Part shown: positions 36,067 through 47,002 of the stretch, in pieces
How the letters are laid out: each line of letters starts with the position of its first letter
Position numbering within the stretch: the first letter of the stretch is position 1
Assembly (NCBI GenBank): GCA_030538315.1
Contig: JAUNUF010000011.1
Span: 1-47,002, forward strand
Direction of reading: 5' to 3'
Length of the DNA stretch: 47,002 nt
Origin: Propionibacteriaceae bacterium
GTDB taxonomy: Bacteria; Actinomycetota; Actinomycetes; Propionibacteriales; Propionibacteriaceae
The notes under the pieces: generated by a model
What the model was told of the DNA's origin: nothing
Seen by the model: only the letters and a program-made list of their open reading frames with translations
The model's database searches: none
Translations under genes and position numbers: made by a program

Positions 36067-37370
36067 TGCGGCCTCCGCACCGTGATGGCGGCCGCGTGGC
36101 CGGGTAGATCCTCTGCCAGCGCGAACCGCTCCACCCCGTCCGCGATGGCCATCAGTGCATCTGCGGTGTAGTTGATGACGTGCACCGTGCGCATGAAGGA
36201 GCGGACAGTGAGGCCAGAGGAGTGGCAGGCGCAGCCCGCGGTGGGAAGCACGTGGGTGGAGCCAGCCGAATAGTCGCCTAGCGACACCGGGGCGTAGTCC
36301 CCCACGAAGATCGCGCCGGCGTTACGGATGCGGGCGGCCACTGCCTCTGCGTCGGCAGTCTGGATCTCCAGGTGCTCAGCTGCGTAGGCATCGGCCACTG
36401 CAAGAGCCTGGTCGATGTCGCGCACGAGCACGACGGCGGACTGCTCACCGGTCAACGCCGTGCGGATGCGCTCCTGGTGCTTCTGGGTTTCCACCTGCCG
36501 GGCAACTTCGGCTCGCACCGCCTCCGCCAACGCGGTGGACGGGGTGATGAGTACGGAGGCGGCCAGCGGGTCGTGCTCGGCCTGGGAGATGAGATCTGCA
36601 GCGACGTAGGCCGGGTTGGCGGTGTCATCCGCCACGATCGCGATCTCGGTGGGGCCGGCCTCCGAATCGATCCCCACCAGGCCGCGCATGAGGCGCTTGG
36701 CGGCCACCACGTAGATGTTGCCGGGGCCGGTGATCATCGAGACGGGTTCGCACAGGCCCTGCACACCGTGAGCGAACATGGCGATGGCCTGGGCGCCGCC
36801 CACGGCGTAGACCTCGTCCACGCCCAGGATGTGGCACAGCGCCAGGATATTGGGGTGCGGCAGCCCGCCGAACTCCTTGTGGGGCGGCGAGGCAACGGCG
36901 ATCGATTCGACGCCTGCCACCTGGGCCGGCACCACGTTCATGATGACGGAGGAGGCCAGCGGCGCCAGGCCGCCCGGCACGTAGAGCCCCACCCTGTCCA
37001 CGGGGATGTTGCGCAGGCCGACGCGTGCGCCGTCGGCCAGTTGCGCGGGCTGCGGGTTGGCATCGAGTTCGAGGGTGCTGGCCACGGTGCGGCGCCGCTC
37101 GATGGCGACGGCGAACGCCTCAGCCAAGCGGGGGTCGAGTTCCTGCGCAGCACGGGCAAGCTCCTCGGCAGGCACGCGCAGATGTTGAGGGGCCACGCCG
37201 TCGAACTTCAGCGAGTACTCGCGAAGAGCTTCAGCTCCGCGGGCCGCCACATCGTCGACGATGGGCCGAACCACCTCGACGGCGGCCTCAACATCGAACG
37301 AACCTCGCGGCAGCATGGACCGGTAGGGGCCTTCGACCCCCGTGAAATCAAGATTGCGCAGCACGATCAC
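36063..37370 (-). CDS. hisD: Histidinol dehydrogenase
   Basis: Zinc enzyme catalysing the last two oxidations to histidine; 435 residues. Recognisable motifs: [38 protein letters not shown], the zinc/catalytic region [12 protein letters not shown] and the C-terminal [17 protein letters not shown] followed by HSSGLTV. GTG 37370 is preceded by AAGATGG. First of hisD-hisC-hisB-hisH, 5 nt after the membrane-protein gene. Confidence 0.97.
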   Translation of the reverse strand: MIVLRNLDFTGVEGPYRSMLPRGSFDVEAAVEVVRPIVDDVAARGAEALREYSLKFDGVAPQHLRVPAEELARAAQELDPRLAEAFAVAIERRRTVASTLELDANPQPAQLADGARVGLRNIPVDRVGLYVPGGLAPLASSVIMNVVPAQVAGVESIAVASPPHKEFGGLPHPNILALCHILGVDEVYAVGGAQAIAMFAHGVQGLCEPVSMITGPGNIYVVAAKRLMRGLVGIDSEAGPTEIAIVADDTANPAYVAADLISQAEHDPLAASVLITPSTALAEAVRAEVARQVETQKHQERIRTALTGEQSAVVLVRDIDQALAVADAYAAEHLEIQTADAEAVAARIRNAGAIFVGDYAPVSLGDYSAGSTHVLPTAGCACHSSGLTVRSFMRTVHVINYTADALMAIADGVERFALAEDLPGHAAAITVRRPQ

Positions 37371-37375
37371 CCATC

Positions 37376-37937
37376 TTAGTGGGTGGGCTCTAGCTCCTCC
37401 GCCGGCTGCTCATCCGCGGGCTCAGGCCAGAAAGCGGCAAGCAGCATCACCGGGGTGATCGCCGCGAACGGCGCCACCATGAGGGCAGCCATCGAGTGGA
37501 GTTCCAGATCCACCGCCACCACATCCCCAGGCCGCGCAGTGGCCAACCGCTGGGCAAAATCACTGCCACTGATCACGAGGCCCAACCGCCACGTCATGAG
37601 GGCCGCCAGAAGCCCAGCCGAGATGGAGCCGAGAATCACCAACCAGCCCCGCCGGTAGAGGACGAACCAGCCCGCGGCTCCGGCCAGCAGGCCGATGATG
37701 CCGGTGATGAGCACGTAGCTGACATCTGCGCCCACGATGGTGGCCTGGCCACGCTCGGAGATCAGCGCGGTGAGGTTCTCCTGAATGAGATACGTGGGCC
37801 GGGGCGCGGTGCTGGCCCAGACGAGGCCACCGAGTGCCCCCAGCACCACGGCGGATGCCACGAACACGATCAGGCGCCACCAGGTGTTGTCCCACAGCTC
37901 GGCCAATTGGCTGCGGCGGGTGACCACGAGGAATCCC

Positions 37938-37945
<8 letters not shown>
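37376..37945 (-). CDS. Four-span membrane protein (DUF2567-like)
   Basis: 189-residue protein with four predicted membrane helices: about residues 24-46 ([20 protein letters not shown]), 72-91, 95-116 and 148-172, and an acidic end ([15 protein letters not shown]). Its size and place before hisD recall the DUF2567 proteins of actinobacteria, a weak call. ATG 37945 overlaps the dnaE stop by 8 nt; a longer start adds a Pro/Ser-rich stretch without support. Function unknown. Confidence 0.8.
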
Positions 37946-41480
<3,535 letters not shown>

Positions 41481-41519
41481 TGACAACCAACCTCCACCAC
41501 GACGGACCGACGGTTCCCC

Positions 41520-41525
41520 ACCTTA
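41520..41525 (-). promoter_or_regulatory. Candidate -10 (TAAGGT) of dnaE
   Basis: TAAGGT fits TANNNT and would give a leader of about 30 nt containing the GGAGG ribosome binding site. No -35 is seen. Confidence 0.3.
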
Positions 41526-41564
41526 CCCCGACAGCGCAGGCCGCCGAGTCAGCAACCCGCCCTC

Positions 41565-43136
41565 TCACATCAGTGCTGCGAGGATCTGGACAGCCACGAT
41601 CTTGGCGACGATGGCCAGCGCGAACAGCGCTGCATAGCCCGCCTCGACGCGGTCGTCGTCAACCCGTTCGTTGGCGAACGCAAGGATGGCCGGCTGGCCA
41701 ATGAACCCGGCGAACGCCCCGGCGCTCCGAGGCGCCGAGAGCCCCATGGTGCGTGCCCCGATCATGAACAGCAGCGCGGCCACCACCACCAAGCTGGCCG
41801 CCATGAGGCCTGCCCTCACCCCTGCCCCCGTGAGCGCCTGCTGGGCGAACATAGGCCCCGATGCCAGGCCCACCGTCGCGAGGAAGAGCAGCAGGCCCAA
41901 TTGCCGGATGGTCAGGTTCACCGAGAGCGGGATGGCCCACAGCAGCGGGCCGGTGCGGTGCACGGCACCGAGGATCATGCCCACCACTAGCGGCCCGGCC
42001 GCCGGGCCGAGGGACAGTTCGATGCCGCCGGGCAGCGGCACCACGACGGCGCCCAGCAGGAGCCCCAGCACCAGGCCCAGGCCCAGCGCCAGGGCGTCAA
42101 CCTCGGAGACCTTCCGCTCGGAATCTCCGAAGAAGGCGCCGATGGAATCCAGATCGCGCTGCGGGCCAACTGCCAGGACCCGGTCACCGGGCTGCAGCAC
42201 GAGATCGTCCTTGGCCAGGAGATCAGCATCCCCACGCCTCACGCGGGTGATGACTCCGCCGAAGCGGCCGGGCAGGTTGAGTTGCGCCACGCTGCGGCCG
42301 GCCACCGTAGAGGACGAGACCACGAAACGGCGGAAGTCCACCGAGCCACGGTCTGTGGTGAGTTCCTGTTCCAAGCGGGTGCCCAGATACTCGATGGCCC
42401 TGGCGGTGGCCTGTGGCGATCCCACCACCAGCACCTGGTCCCCCGGGACAAGATCCTCCCCTGGCGACAGGACGCGGGTGCGGCCATCGCGCACCAGGTA
42501 GCTCATCTTGATGGATTCATCGGTCCATCCGGGCACCGCCCGCAGCGCGGTGGTGCGATCCACCTCCACCGATTCCGCGACGATGCCCGCGGCGTTGGCG
42601 GAGGGCTCATCGCGGGCGCCGGGCCAGGCGCGTTGCACCACGAGGGCGACAGCAATGATGGCCAGCACCACGCCTACCGGGTATCCCAGCGAATAGCCGA
42701 CGGCCGCATCCGGGCTCCCGGTGGCCTGCGTTGCGGCGGCGAGGGCGGGTGTGGAGGTGAGGGATCCCGCGAAGACGCCAGCGATCAGCCCCGGGGTGAG
42801 CCCGAATGCTCTGCCGATCAGCAGCGAGGCAACCGCCACCGCGGTCAGCACCGCCAGGGCCAGTCCCATGAGGGGAAGTTGGCGGCGCAGATCGGCAAAG
42901 AAGGTCTCCCCGGCCGCGACGCCCACGGCGTAGACGAACAGGGCCAGGCCGAGCGTCGACACCAGACCCATCCCCTCCCCCAGCGACGGCTCCACAGCGC
43001 CGAAGAAGAGGCCCACGAACAGTGCCCCGGCCGCTCCCAGGCGCAGCGGGCCGAAGGGGATCATGCCGACCGCGGCCCCCAACGCCACGACCACCATGAT
43101 GGTCAGCAGCGGTGAGGCGGTCAGGAGGTCAAGCAC
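41565..43136 (-). CDS. AAE-family transporter with TrkA-C (RCK-C) domains
   Basis: 523-residue membrane protein of the aspartate:alanine exchanger-like (YidE/YbjL) family. Two bundles of about five membrane helices (roughly residues 1-170 and 350-523) flank a cytoplasmic segment with two TrkA-C-like units (DLVPGDQVLVVGSP and DLVLQPGDRVLAVGPQ). Repeats such as TPGLIAGVFAGSLTSTPALA and APRSAGAFAGFIGQPAILA are the family's paired pore motifs. Substrate unknown. GTG 43136 lies 7 nt after TAGCCT, so it may be leaderless. It diverges from the ABC importer across a repeat-bearing gap. Confidence 0.9.
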   Translation of the reverse strand: MLDLLTASPLLTIMVVVALGAAVGMIPFGPLRLGAAGALFVGLFFGAVEPSLGEGMGLVSTLGLALFVYAVGVAAGETFFADLRRQLPLMGLALAVLTAVAVASLLIGRAFGLTPGLIAGVFAGSLTSTPALAAATQATGSPDAAVGYSLGYPVGVVLAIIAVALVVQRAWPGARDEPSANAAGIVAESVEVDRTTALRAVPGWTDESIKMSYLVRDGRTRVLSPGEDLVPGDQVLVVGSPQATARAIEYLGTRLEQELTTDRGSVDFRRFVVSSSTVAGRSVAQLNLPGRFGGVITRVRRGDADLLAKDDLVLQPGDRVLAVGPQRDLDSIGAFFGDSERKVSEVDALALGLGLVLGLLLGAVVVPLPGGIELSLGPAAGPLVVGMILGAVHRTGPLLWAIPLSVNLTIRQLGLLLFLATVGLASGPMFAQQALTGAGVRAGLMAASLVVVAALLFMIGARTMGLSAPRSAGAFAGFIGQPAILAFANERVDDDRVEAGYAALFALAIVAKIVAVQILAALM

Positions 43137-43143
43137 GCCTCAC

Positions 43144-43149
43144 AGGCTA
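43144..43149 (-). promoter_or_regulatory. Candidate -10 (TAGCCT) of the AAE transporter
   Basis: TAGCCT ends 7 nt before GTG 43136, a leaderless layout. Confidence 0.4.
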
Positions 43150-43221
43150 TCGCCTCAGCCCCGAATCAGAGCCGCGATGACCGTGCGATAGATCACGGAG
43201 AGATAACACTCGGCTCGCTTT

Positions 43222-43283
43222 GTTCCCTGTCTGGACATTTTGCGTTCATCTTCTGTTTATCGTGTGTTCATCCCCGGTTCATG
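43222..43283 (+). promoter_or_regulatory. PHO-box-like direct repeats upstream of the ABC importer
   Basis: GTTCATC (43244), GTTTATC (43255), GTTCATC (43266) and GTTCATG (43277) recur at exactly 11-nt steps. Two weaker units in the same phase, GGACATT (43233) and GTTCCCT (43222), extend it. The unit and spacing match the PhoP box of Streptomyces (11-nt direct repeats with a GTTCACC-like core). The only TANNNT hexamer in the gap, TATCGT at 43259-43264, lies inside the array. The last unit is part of the palindrome GGTTCATGAACC (43276-43287). Confidence 0.7.
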
Positions 43284-43313
43284 AACCACCAGACCCACCG
43301 CAGGAGATCAACG

Positions 43314-44423
43314 ATGACCCTCAGGATCCGAACCATCGCAGCCGCGGCCGCCGTTTCAGCACTGCTGCTGTCCAGCTGCGCCATCGAGGATGAGACCACA
43401 CCGGCCCCACCGGCCGACGGCGCAACCACCGGCGCAGCCGGCACCGAGCCAGCCGCTCCCTCCGCCGCTGAGCCTGAGGACAGCCTCGTCGTGGCCTGCG
43501 GCAACCAGGAGGACGTGTGCCAGGCATGGGTGGCAGCCTTCGAAGAGAAGACCGGCGTTGCCACCAGCTACGTCCGGCTCGCCTCGGGTGAAGCGGTCGC
43601 GCGTCTCGAATCCGCCAAGAGCAACCCGGAGTTTGATGTCTGGCACGGCGGACCGGTTGACGGCTACAACGTGGCCGCGGCCGCTGGACTGCTCGACACC
43701 TACAACTCACCCGCTGCCAGCGAGATCGATCCCAAGTACATGGATCCTGACGGCTACTGGGGTGGCATCTACGTCGGCGTTCTAGGGTTCTGCTCCAACC
43801 AGGCCGTCCAGCACGGCCTGGGCGTGGAAGCCCCGAAGACCTGGGACGACCTCCTGGATCCCAAGCTCAAGGGCCAGATCATGATGGCCCACCCGGCAAC
43901 CTCCGGCACCGCCTTCACCACGCTCTGGACCCAGGTGGTACTGCGTGGCGGCGAAGACCAGGCCCTTGACTGGATGCGCCAGCTGCACGGCAACATCCTG
44001 CAGTACACCAAGTCCGGCTCCGCGCCGGCCCAGTCTGCCGGCCGCGGCGAGGTGGCCACCTCCATCGTGTTCAGCCACGACTGCGTCAAGTACGAAGAAC
44101 AGGGCATGACCGATCTCGTCACCACCATCCCCAGTGACGGCACCGGCTGGGAAATCGGCGGCGTGGCGCTCATCAAGGGTGCGCAGCACCCCAACGCCGC
44201 CAAGCTCTACTACGACTGGGCGCTCTCGGCTGAAGCCCAGGAGATCGGCCCCAAGCACCAGTCCTACCAGTTGTTCACCAACCCGAACGGCGCACCGGAC
44301 GAACGCATGGTCAACCTCGATGAGGTCACCTTGGTCGATTACGACTTCAAGGCGGCTGCCGAAGCCAAGGAAAGCCTGACGGCTCGCTTCGACGAAGAGA
44401 TCGCCGCAGCTCCGAAGGAGTAA
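43314..44423 (+). CDS. ABC importer substrate-binding lipoprotein (FbpA/AfuA/PhnS type)
   Basis: 369-residue lipoprotein. The signal peptide ends in a lipobox LLLSSC (Cys about residue 22), then a Thr/Ala/Pro linker and an Fe(III)/polyamine-type periplasmic-binding fold: SLVVACGNQ, WHGGPVDGYN, WDDLLDPKLKGQIMMAHPA, SGTAFTTLW. This fold binds Fe3+, thiamine, phosphonates or sugar phosphates; the PHO-like repeats upstream favour a phosphorus compound such as a phosphonate or organophosphate. ATG 43314 has AGGAG 7 nt upstream; an earlier in-frame ATG lies in the repeats. It is followed by a hairpin and the permease gene. Confidence 0.88.
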   Translation: MTLRIRTIAAAAAVSALLLSSCAIEDETTPAPPADGATTGAAGTEPAAPSAAEPEDSLVVACGNQEDVCQAWVAAFEEKTGVATSYVRLASGEAVARLESAKSNPEFDVWHGGPVDGYNVAAAAGLLDTYNSPAASEIDPKYMDPDGYWGGIYVGVLGFCSNQAVQHGLGVEAPKTWDDLLDPKLKGQIMMAHPATSGTAFTTLWTQVVLRGGEDQALDWMRQLHGNILQYTKSGSAPAQSAGRGEVATSIVFSHDCVKYEEQGMTDLVTTIPSDGTGWEIGGVALIKGAQHPNAAKLYYDWALSAEAQEIGPKHQSYQLFTNPNGAPDERMVNLDEVTLVDYDFKAAAEAKESLTARFDEEIAAAPKE

Positions 44424-44439
44424 GGCCCGAGTCACCCAA

Positions 44440-44466
44440 GGGTGGGGCCAGGCTCTGGCCCCACCC
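44440..44466 (+). repeat. Strong intercistronic hairpin between binding protein and permease
   Basis: GGGTGGGGCCAG and CTGGCCCCACCC form a perfect 12-bp stem with a 3-nt loop (GCT), starting 16 nt past the stop of the binding-protein gene. No T-tract follows. Such hairpins often protect the 3' end of binding-protein mRNA and lower permease expression (as in malE-malF). Confidence 0.75.
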
Positions 44467-44487
44467 CCCAGACCCAGGAAAGTGCGC

Positions 44488-46242
44488 ATGACCGCCACCG
44501 TTGACGTTCCACCCGCCGTTGATCCGACGGCTCCTGCCCCGAAACGCAAGCCCCGCCGGGTCCGTCAGGACCCAGTGACGATCGGCCTGATCGTCGTCGT
44601 GGTGGCCATCTTGTTCCTCCTCGTGCTCCTCCCCTTGGGGCGCACCTTCATGGCCGCGTTCTCCGAGCGCGGCATGGCCACGCTGACCCGGATGTTCACC
44701 TCCGAGGTCAATCGGCGAATCCTTCTCAACACCGTCATCCTCGGACTCCTGGTTGCGGCCATCGGCACCCTCATCGGGTTCGTCCTCGCCTACGCCCAGG
44801 CTCGCCTCCAGTGGCGCGGAAAGAAGATCGTCCACCTCCTCTCGCTGTTGCCGATCGTTTCTCCCCCCTTCGCCGTCGCCACCGCAGTGATCACCCTGTT
44901 TGGCCGCGGAGGCATCATCAGCAAGCAGCTGCTGGGCCTCAACTGGAACGTCTACGGCCTCGGGGGCCTGACGTTCGTGCTCGCCCTGTCCTTCTTCCCG
45001 GTGGCATACCTCAACCTGCTCGGCATGCTGCGCTCACTCGACCCCTCGTTGGATGAGGCGTCGCAGAGCCTGGGCGCAAACAAGTGGCAGATCTTCATCA
45101 CGGTCACGTTGCCCATGCTGATCCCCGGATTCGCAGCTTCCTTCCTGCTGCTGTTCGTCGAGGCCATCGCTGACCTGGCCAACCCGCTGGTGCTGGGTGG
45201 AGACTTCACCGTGTTAGCATCCCGGGCCTACCTCGCCATCATCGGCGAGTACAACCTGGGGGCAGGCGCCGCCTACTCCCTGGTGCTCCTGGTGCCGGCT
45301 CTCATGGTCTTCATCGTGCAGCGCTACTGGTCCAACCGTCAGTCCGCCGTCAGCGTGACGGGCAAGCCGGCAGGCACGGCCAAGCTCAACTCGTCCAACC
45401 TGGCCCGCATTCCCGTCCTCAGCGTCGTGGGGTTCCTCATGCTCCTCATCGTGCTGGTGTACGGCACCGTGATCGTGGGCGGGTTCGTCCGGATCCTCGG
45501 CGTCAACAACACCTGGACGCTGGACAACTACCGCTACCTGTTCCAGGGCATCGGTTCAGATGCCATCATCACCACCACCCTGCTGGCCCTGATCGCCACC
45601 CCGATCGCGGGTGTCATGGGCATGCTGATTGCCTGGCTCGTGGTGCGCAAGCTCCGCAAGGGTGCCGGCATCCTGGACTTCCTGGGCATGCTCGGGCTCG
45701 CCGTCCCCGGCACGGTGCTTGGCATCGGCTACGCCATCGCCTACAACACTCCCCTCGACGCCTGGGGGCGCCGCTTCCTCCCAGCGCTGGCAGGCGGTGG
45801 CGCCATCTTCGCAGGGGCCATGGCGATCGTGATGGTCTACATCGCCCGCTCCATCCCCGCTGGTCAACGATCCGGCGTCGCGGCGCTCCAGCAGATTGAC
45901 CCCGCCATCGACGAGGCCTCCACCTCGCTGGGCGCCAGCGGACTGACCACGTTCCGCAAGGTGACACTGCCGTTGATCCGGATGGCCCTGTTGTCTGGCC
46001 TCACCTACGCCTTCGCGCGCTCCATGACGACGATCTCCGCCATCATCTTCATCACCACCCCACGCACGCGCATCATGACCTCGCAGATCCTCTCTGAGGT
46101 GGAAGCGGGACGCTTCGGCAACGCGTTCGCCTACTGCACCATCCTCATCCTCATCGTGCTGGGTGTGATCGGCCTGCTGAACTTCGCCATGCGCGGACGC
46201 AGCAACGTCGCAGCCCCCGCCATTCCCCCTTCAGCAGCCTGA
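44488..46242 (+). CDS. ABC importer permease, two fused TM domains (FbpB type)
   Basis: 584-residue permease with about 12 membrane helices in two homologous halves, each with an EAA loop contacting the ATPase: DEASQSLGANKWQIFITVTL and DEASTSLGASGLTTFRKVTL. The fused architecture is typical of Fe(III)/thiamine/aminoethylphosphonate importers. ATG 44488 has AGGAA 7 nt upstream; a GTG 6 nt earlier is less likely. Followed after 16 nt by the ATPase gene. Partner and substrate as for the binding protein. Confidence 0.92.
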   Translation: MTATVDVPPAVDPTAPAPKRKPRRVRQDPVTIGLIVVVVAILFLLVLLPLGRTFMAAFSERGMATLTRMFTSEVNRRILLNTVILGLLVAAIGTLIGFVLAYAQARLQWRGKKIVHLLSLLPIVSPPFAVATAVITLFGRGGIISKQLLGLNWNVYGLGGLTFVLALSFFPVAYLNLLGMLRSLDPSLDEASQSLGANKWQIFITVTLPMLIPGFAASFLLLFVEAIADLANPLVLGGDFTVLASRAYLAIIGEYNLGAGAAYSLVLLVPALMVFIVQRYWSNRQSAVSVTGKPAGTAKLNSSNLARIPVLSVVGFLMLLIVLVYGTVIVGGFVRILGVNNTWTLDNYRYLFQGIGSDAIITTTLLALIATPIAGVMGMLIAWLVVRKLRKGAGILDFLGMLGLAVPGTVLGIGYAIAYNTPLDAWGRRFLPALAGGGAIFAGAMAIVMVYIARSIPAGQRSGVAALQQIDPAIDEASTSLGASGLTTFRKVTLPLIRMALLSGLTYAFARSMTTISAIIFITTPRTRIMTSQILSEVEAGRFGNAFAYCTILILIVLGVIGLLNFAMRGRSNVAAPAIPPSAA

Positions 46243-46258
46243 GATCGGAGACAGACAG

Positions 46259-47002
46259 ATGACAGACCTCGCAGCCGCCGACAAGTTGCTCGAAGACACC
46301 CAGCCCAACACCGGCCGCCTCAGCCTGGTGGGTCTGACCAAGGAGTTCGGCAACGGCCCGGAAAAGGTCACAGCCGTCGACGCCATCGACCTCGACATTG
46401 AACCGGGTGAGTTCATCACCCTCCTCGGCCCTTCTGGGTGTGGGAAGACCACCACCCTGCGCATGATCGCCGGTTTCGAAGATCCCACCGGCGGCGAAGT
46501 GGTGTTGGACGGGCGCAACATGATTGACACCCCACCCAACCGACGCCCCATGGCCATGGTCTTCCAGTCCTACGCCCTCTTCCCCCACCTCAAGGTGCGC
46601 GACAATGTGGCCTACGGCCTGAAGCTGCGCCGCATGGCGGCCGAGAAGGTCAAAGAGGAAGTTGACCTCGCACTGGAGTCGATGAACCTCCAGCAGTTGG
46701 CCAATCGAGCCCCCAACCAACTTTCGGGCGGGCAGCAGCAGCGAGTGGCCCTGGCCCGTGCGATGGTGATGAAACCCAAGGTGTTGCTGTTTGACGAGCC
46801 GCTCAGCAACCTGGATGCCAAGCTGCGCGAACACATGCGTCTGGAGATCCGCCGCCTGCAGAGGCACCTGGGTATCACCAGCGTCTACGTGACGCACGAC
46901 CAGTCCGAGGCGATGAGCATGTCCGACCGGATCGTCGTGATGAACAAGGGCCGCGTGGAGCAGGCCGCGCCGCCTGAGATGATCTACCGGCAGCCAGCCT
47001 CA
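46259..47002 (+). CDS. ABC importer ATPase (cut by window edge)
   Basis: First 248 residues of a CUT/FbpC-type ATPase. Walker [13 protein letters not shown]-loop [11 protein letters not shown], signature [15 protein letters not shown], Walker [13 protein letters not shown] and H-loop [11 protein letters not shown] are all intact. The C-terminal TOBE-type domain expected for this class lies beyond the window. ATG 46259 has GGAG 8 nt upstream. It powers the permease and binding protein encoded just upstream. Confidence 0.95.
   Translation, partial: MTDLAAADKLLEDTQPNTGRLSLVGLTKEFGNGPEKVTAVDAIDLDIEPGEFITLLGPSGCGKTTTLRMIAGFEDPTGGEVVLDGRNMIDTPPNRRPMAMVFQSYALFPHLKVRDNVAYGLKLRRMAAEKVKEEVDLALESMNLQQLANRAPNQLSGGQQQRVALARAMVMKPKVLLFDEPLSNLDAKLREHMRLEIRRLQRHLGITSVYVTHDQSEAMSMSDRIVVMNKGRVEQAAPPEMIYRQPAS

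Noticed and set aside
43244-43283. CRISPR repeat
   Set aside because: Units are 7 nt in 11-nt phase with no spacers; this fits a regulator-binding array.
44440-44466. Rho-independent terminator
   Set aside because: The stem is strong but no T-run follows, and the permease gene is 21 nt downstream.
43314-47002. Iron(III) importer
   Set aside because: The family is Fe/thiamine/phosphonate-like, but the upstream PHO-type array and the absence of any iron-box-like site make an iron role less likely; substrate left open.

Overview
The window looks like a chromosome segment of a high-GC Gram-positive bacterium (Actinomycetota). The order rel-apt-secF-secD-yajC-ruvB-ruvA-ruvC-yebC, with hisS and a metallo-beta-lactamase-fold gene beside rel, and aroC-aroE-mltG-ruvX-alaS plus rarA and aspS upstream, is the arrangement known from Mycobacterium and Streptomyces. 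Dense high-GC coding, many GTG starts and 1-8 nt start/stop overlaps agree. Propionibacteriales is my best guess, by inference only. I saw no mobile element, CRISPR array, tRNA or rRNA. No gene-free stretch exceeds 300 bases; the longest are 43137-43313 and 10478-10646.

Layout. 1-5625 (minus): alaS, ruvX, mltG, aroE and aroC (cut by the window edge) form one tightly overlapping train, preceded by two small membrane-protein genes (5650-6260), rarA and aspS. 9542-11360: an SDR epimerase and a divergent LuxR/TrmB-like regulator. 11372-14663: hisS, an MBL hydrolase, and a divergent DUF349 gene. 14664-24797 (minus): yebC, ruvC, ruvA, ruvB, yajC, secD, secF, apt, a potassium-channel gene and rel. 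24858-31209 (minus): hisA/priA, then a fatty-acyl reductase/HAD fusion, a LarA-fold protein and a PlsC-fold protein, joined by overlaps or short gaps, then a double-GNAT gene. 31337-33784 (plus): a DUF4091/GH123-like gene and a Cof-type HAD gene that split hisA from the other his genes. 33777-41480 (minus): dnaE, a membrane protein, hisD, hisC, hisB and hisH. 41565-43136 (minus): an AAE-type transporter. 43314-47002 (plus): a binding-protein-dependent ABC importer, its ATPase cut by the window edge.

Most of the window is core housekeeping: translation (alaS, aspS, hisS), histidine and aromatic biosynthesis, Holliday-junction processing, Sec export, stringent response and replication. The most interesting parts are: (i) the hisA-coupled lipid-like cluster, where the reductase/phosphatase keeps its motifs but the LarA-fold and PlsC-fold partners have lost the textbook catalytic residues; (ii) a four-copy, exactly 11-nt-spaced GTTCATC-type repeat upstream of the ABC importer, which looks like an actinobacterial PHO box and points to a phosphorus-containing substrate; (iii) a repeated promoter layout in which a TANNNT hexamer lies 6-8 nt before the start codon, suggesting leaderless mRNAs for nine genes, two of them with interlocked divergent promoters; and (iv) a PriA/HisA with Gln in place of the conserved Arg19.
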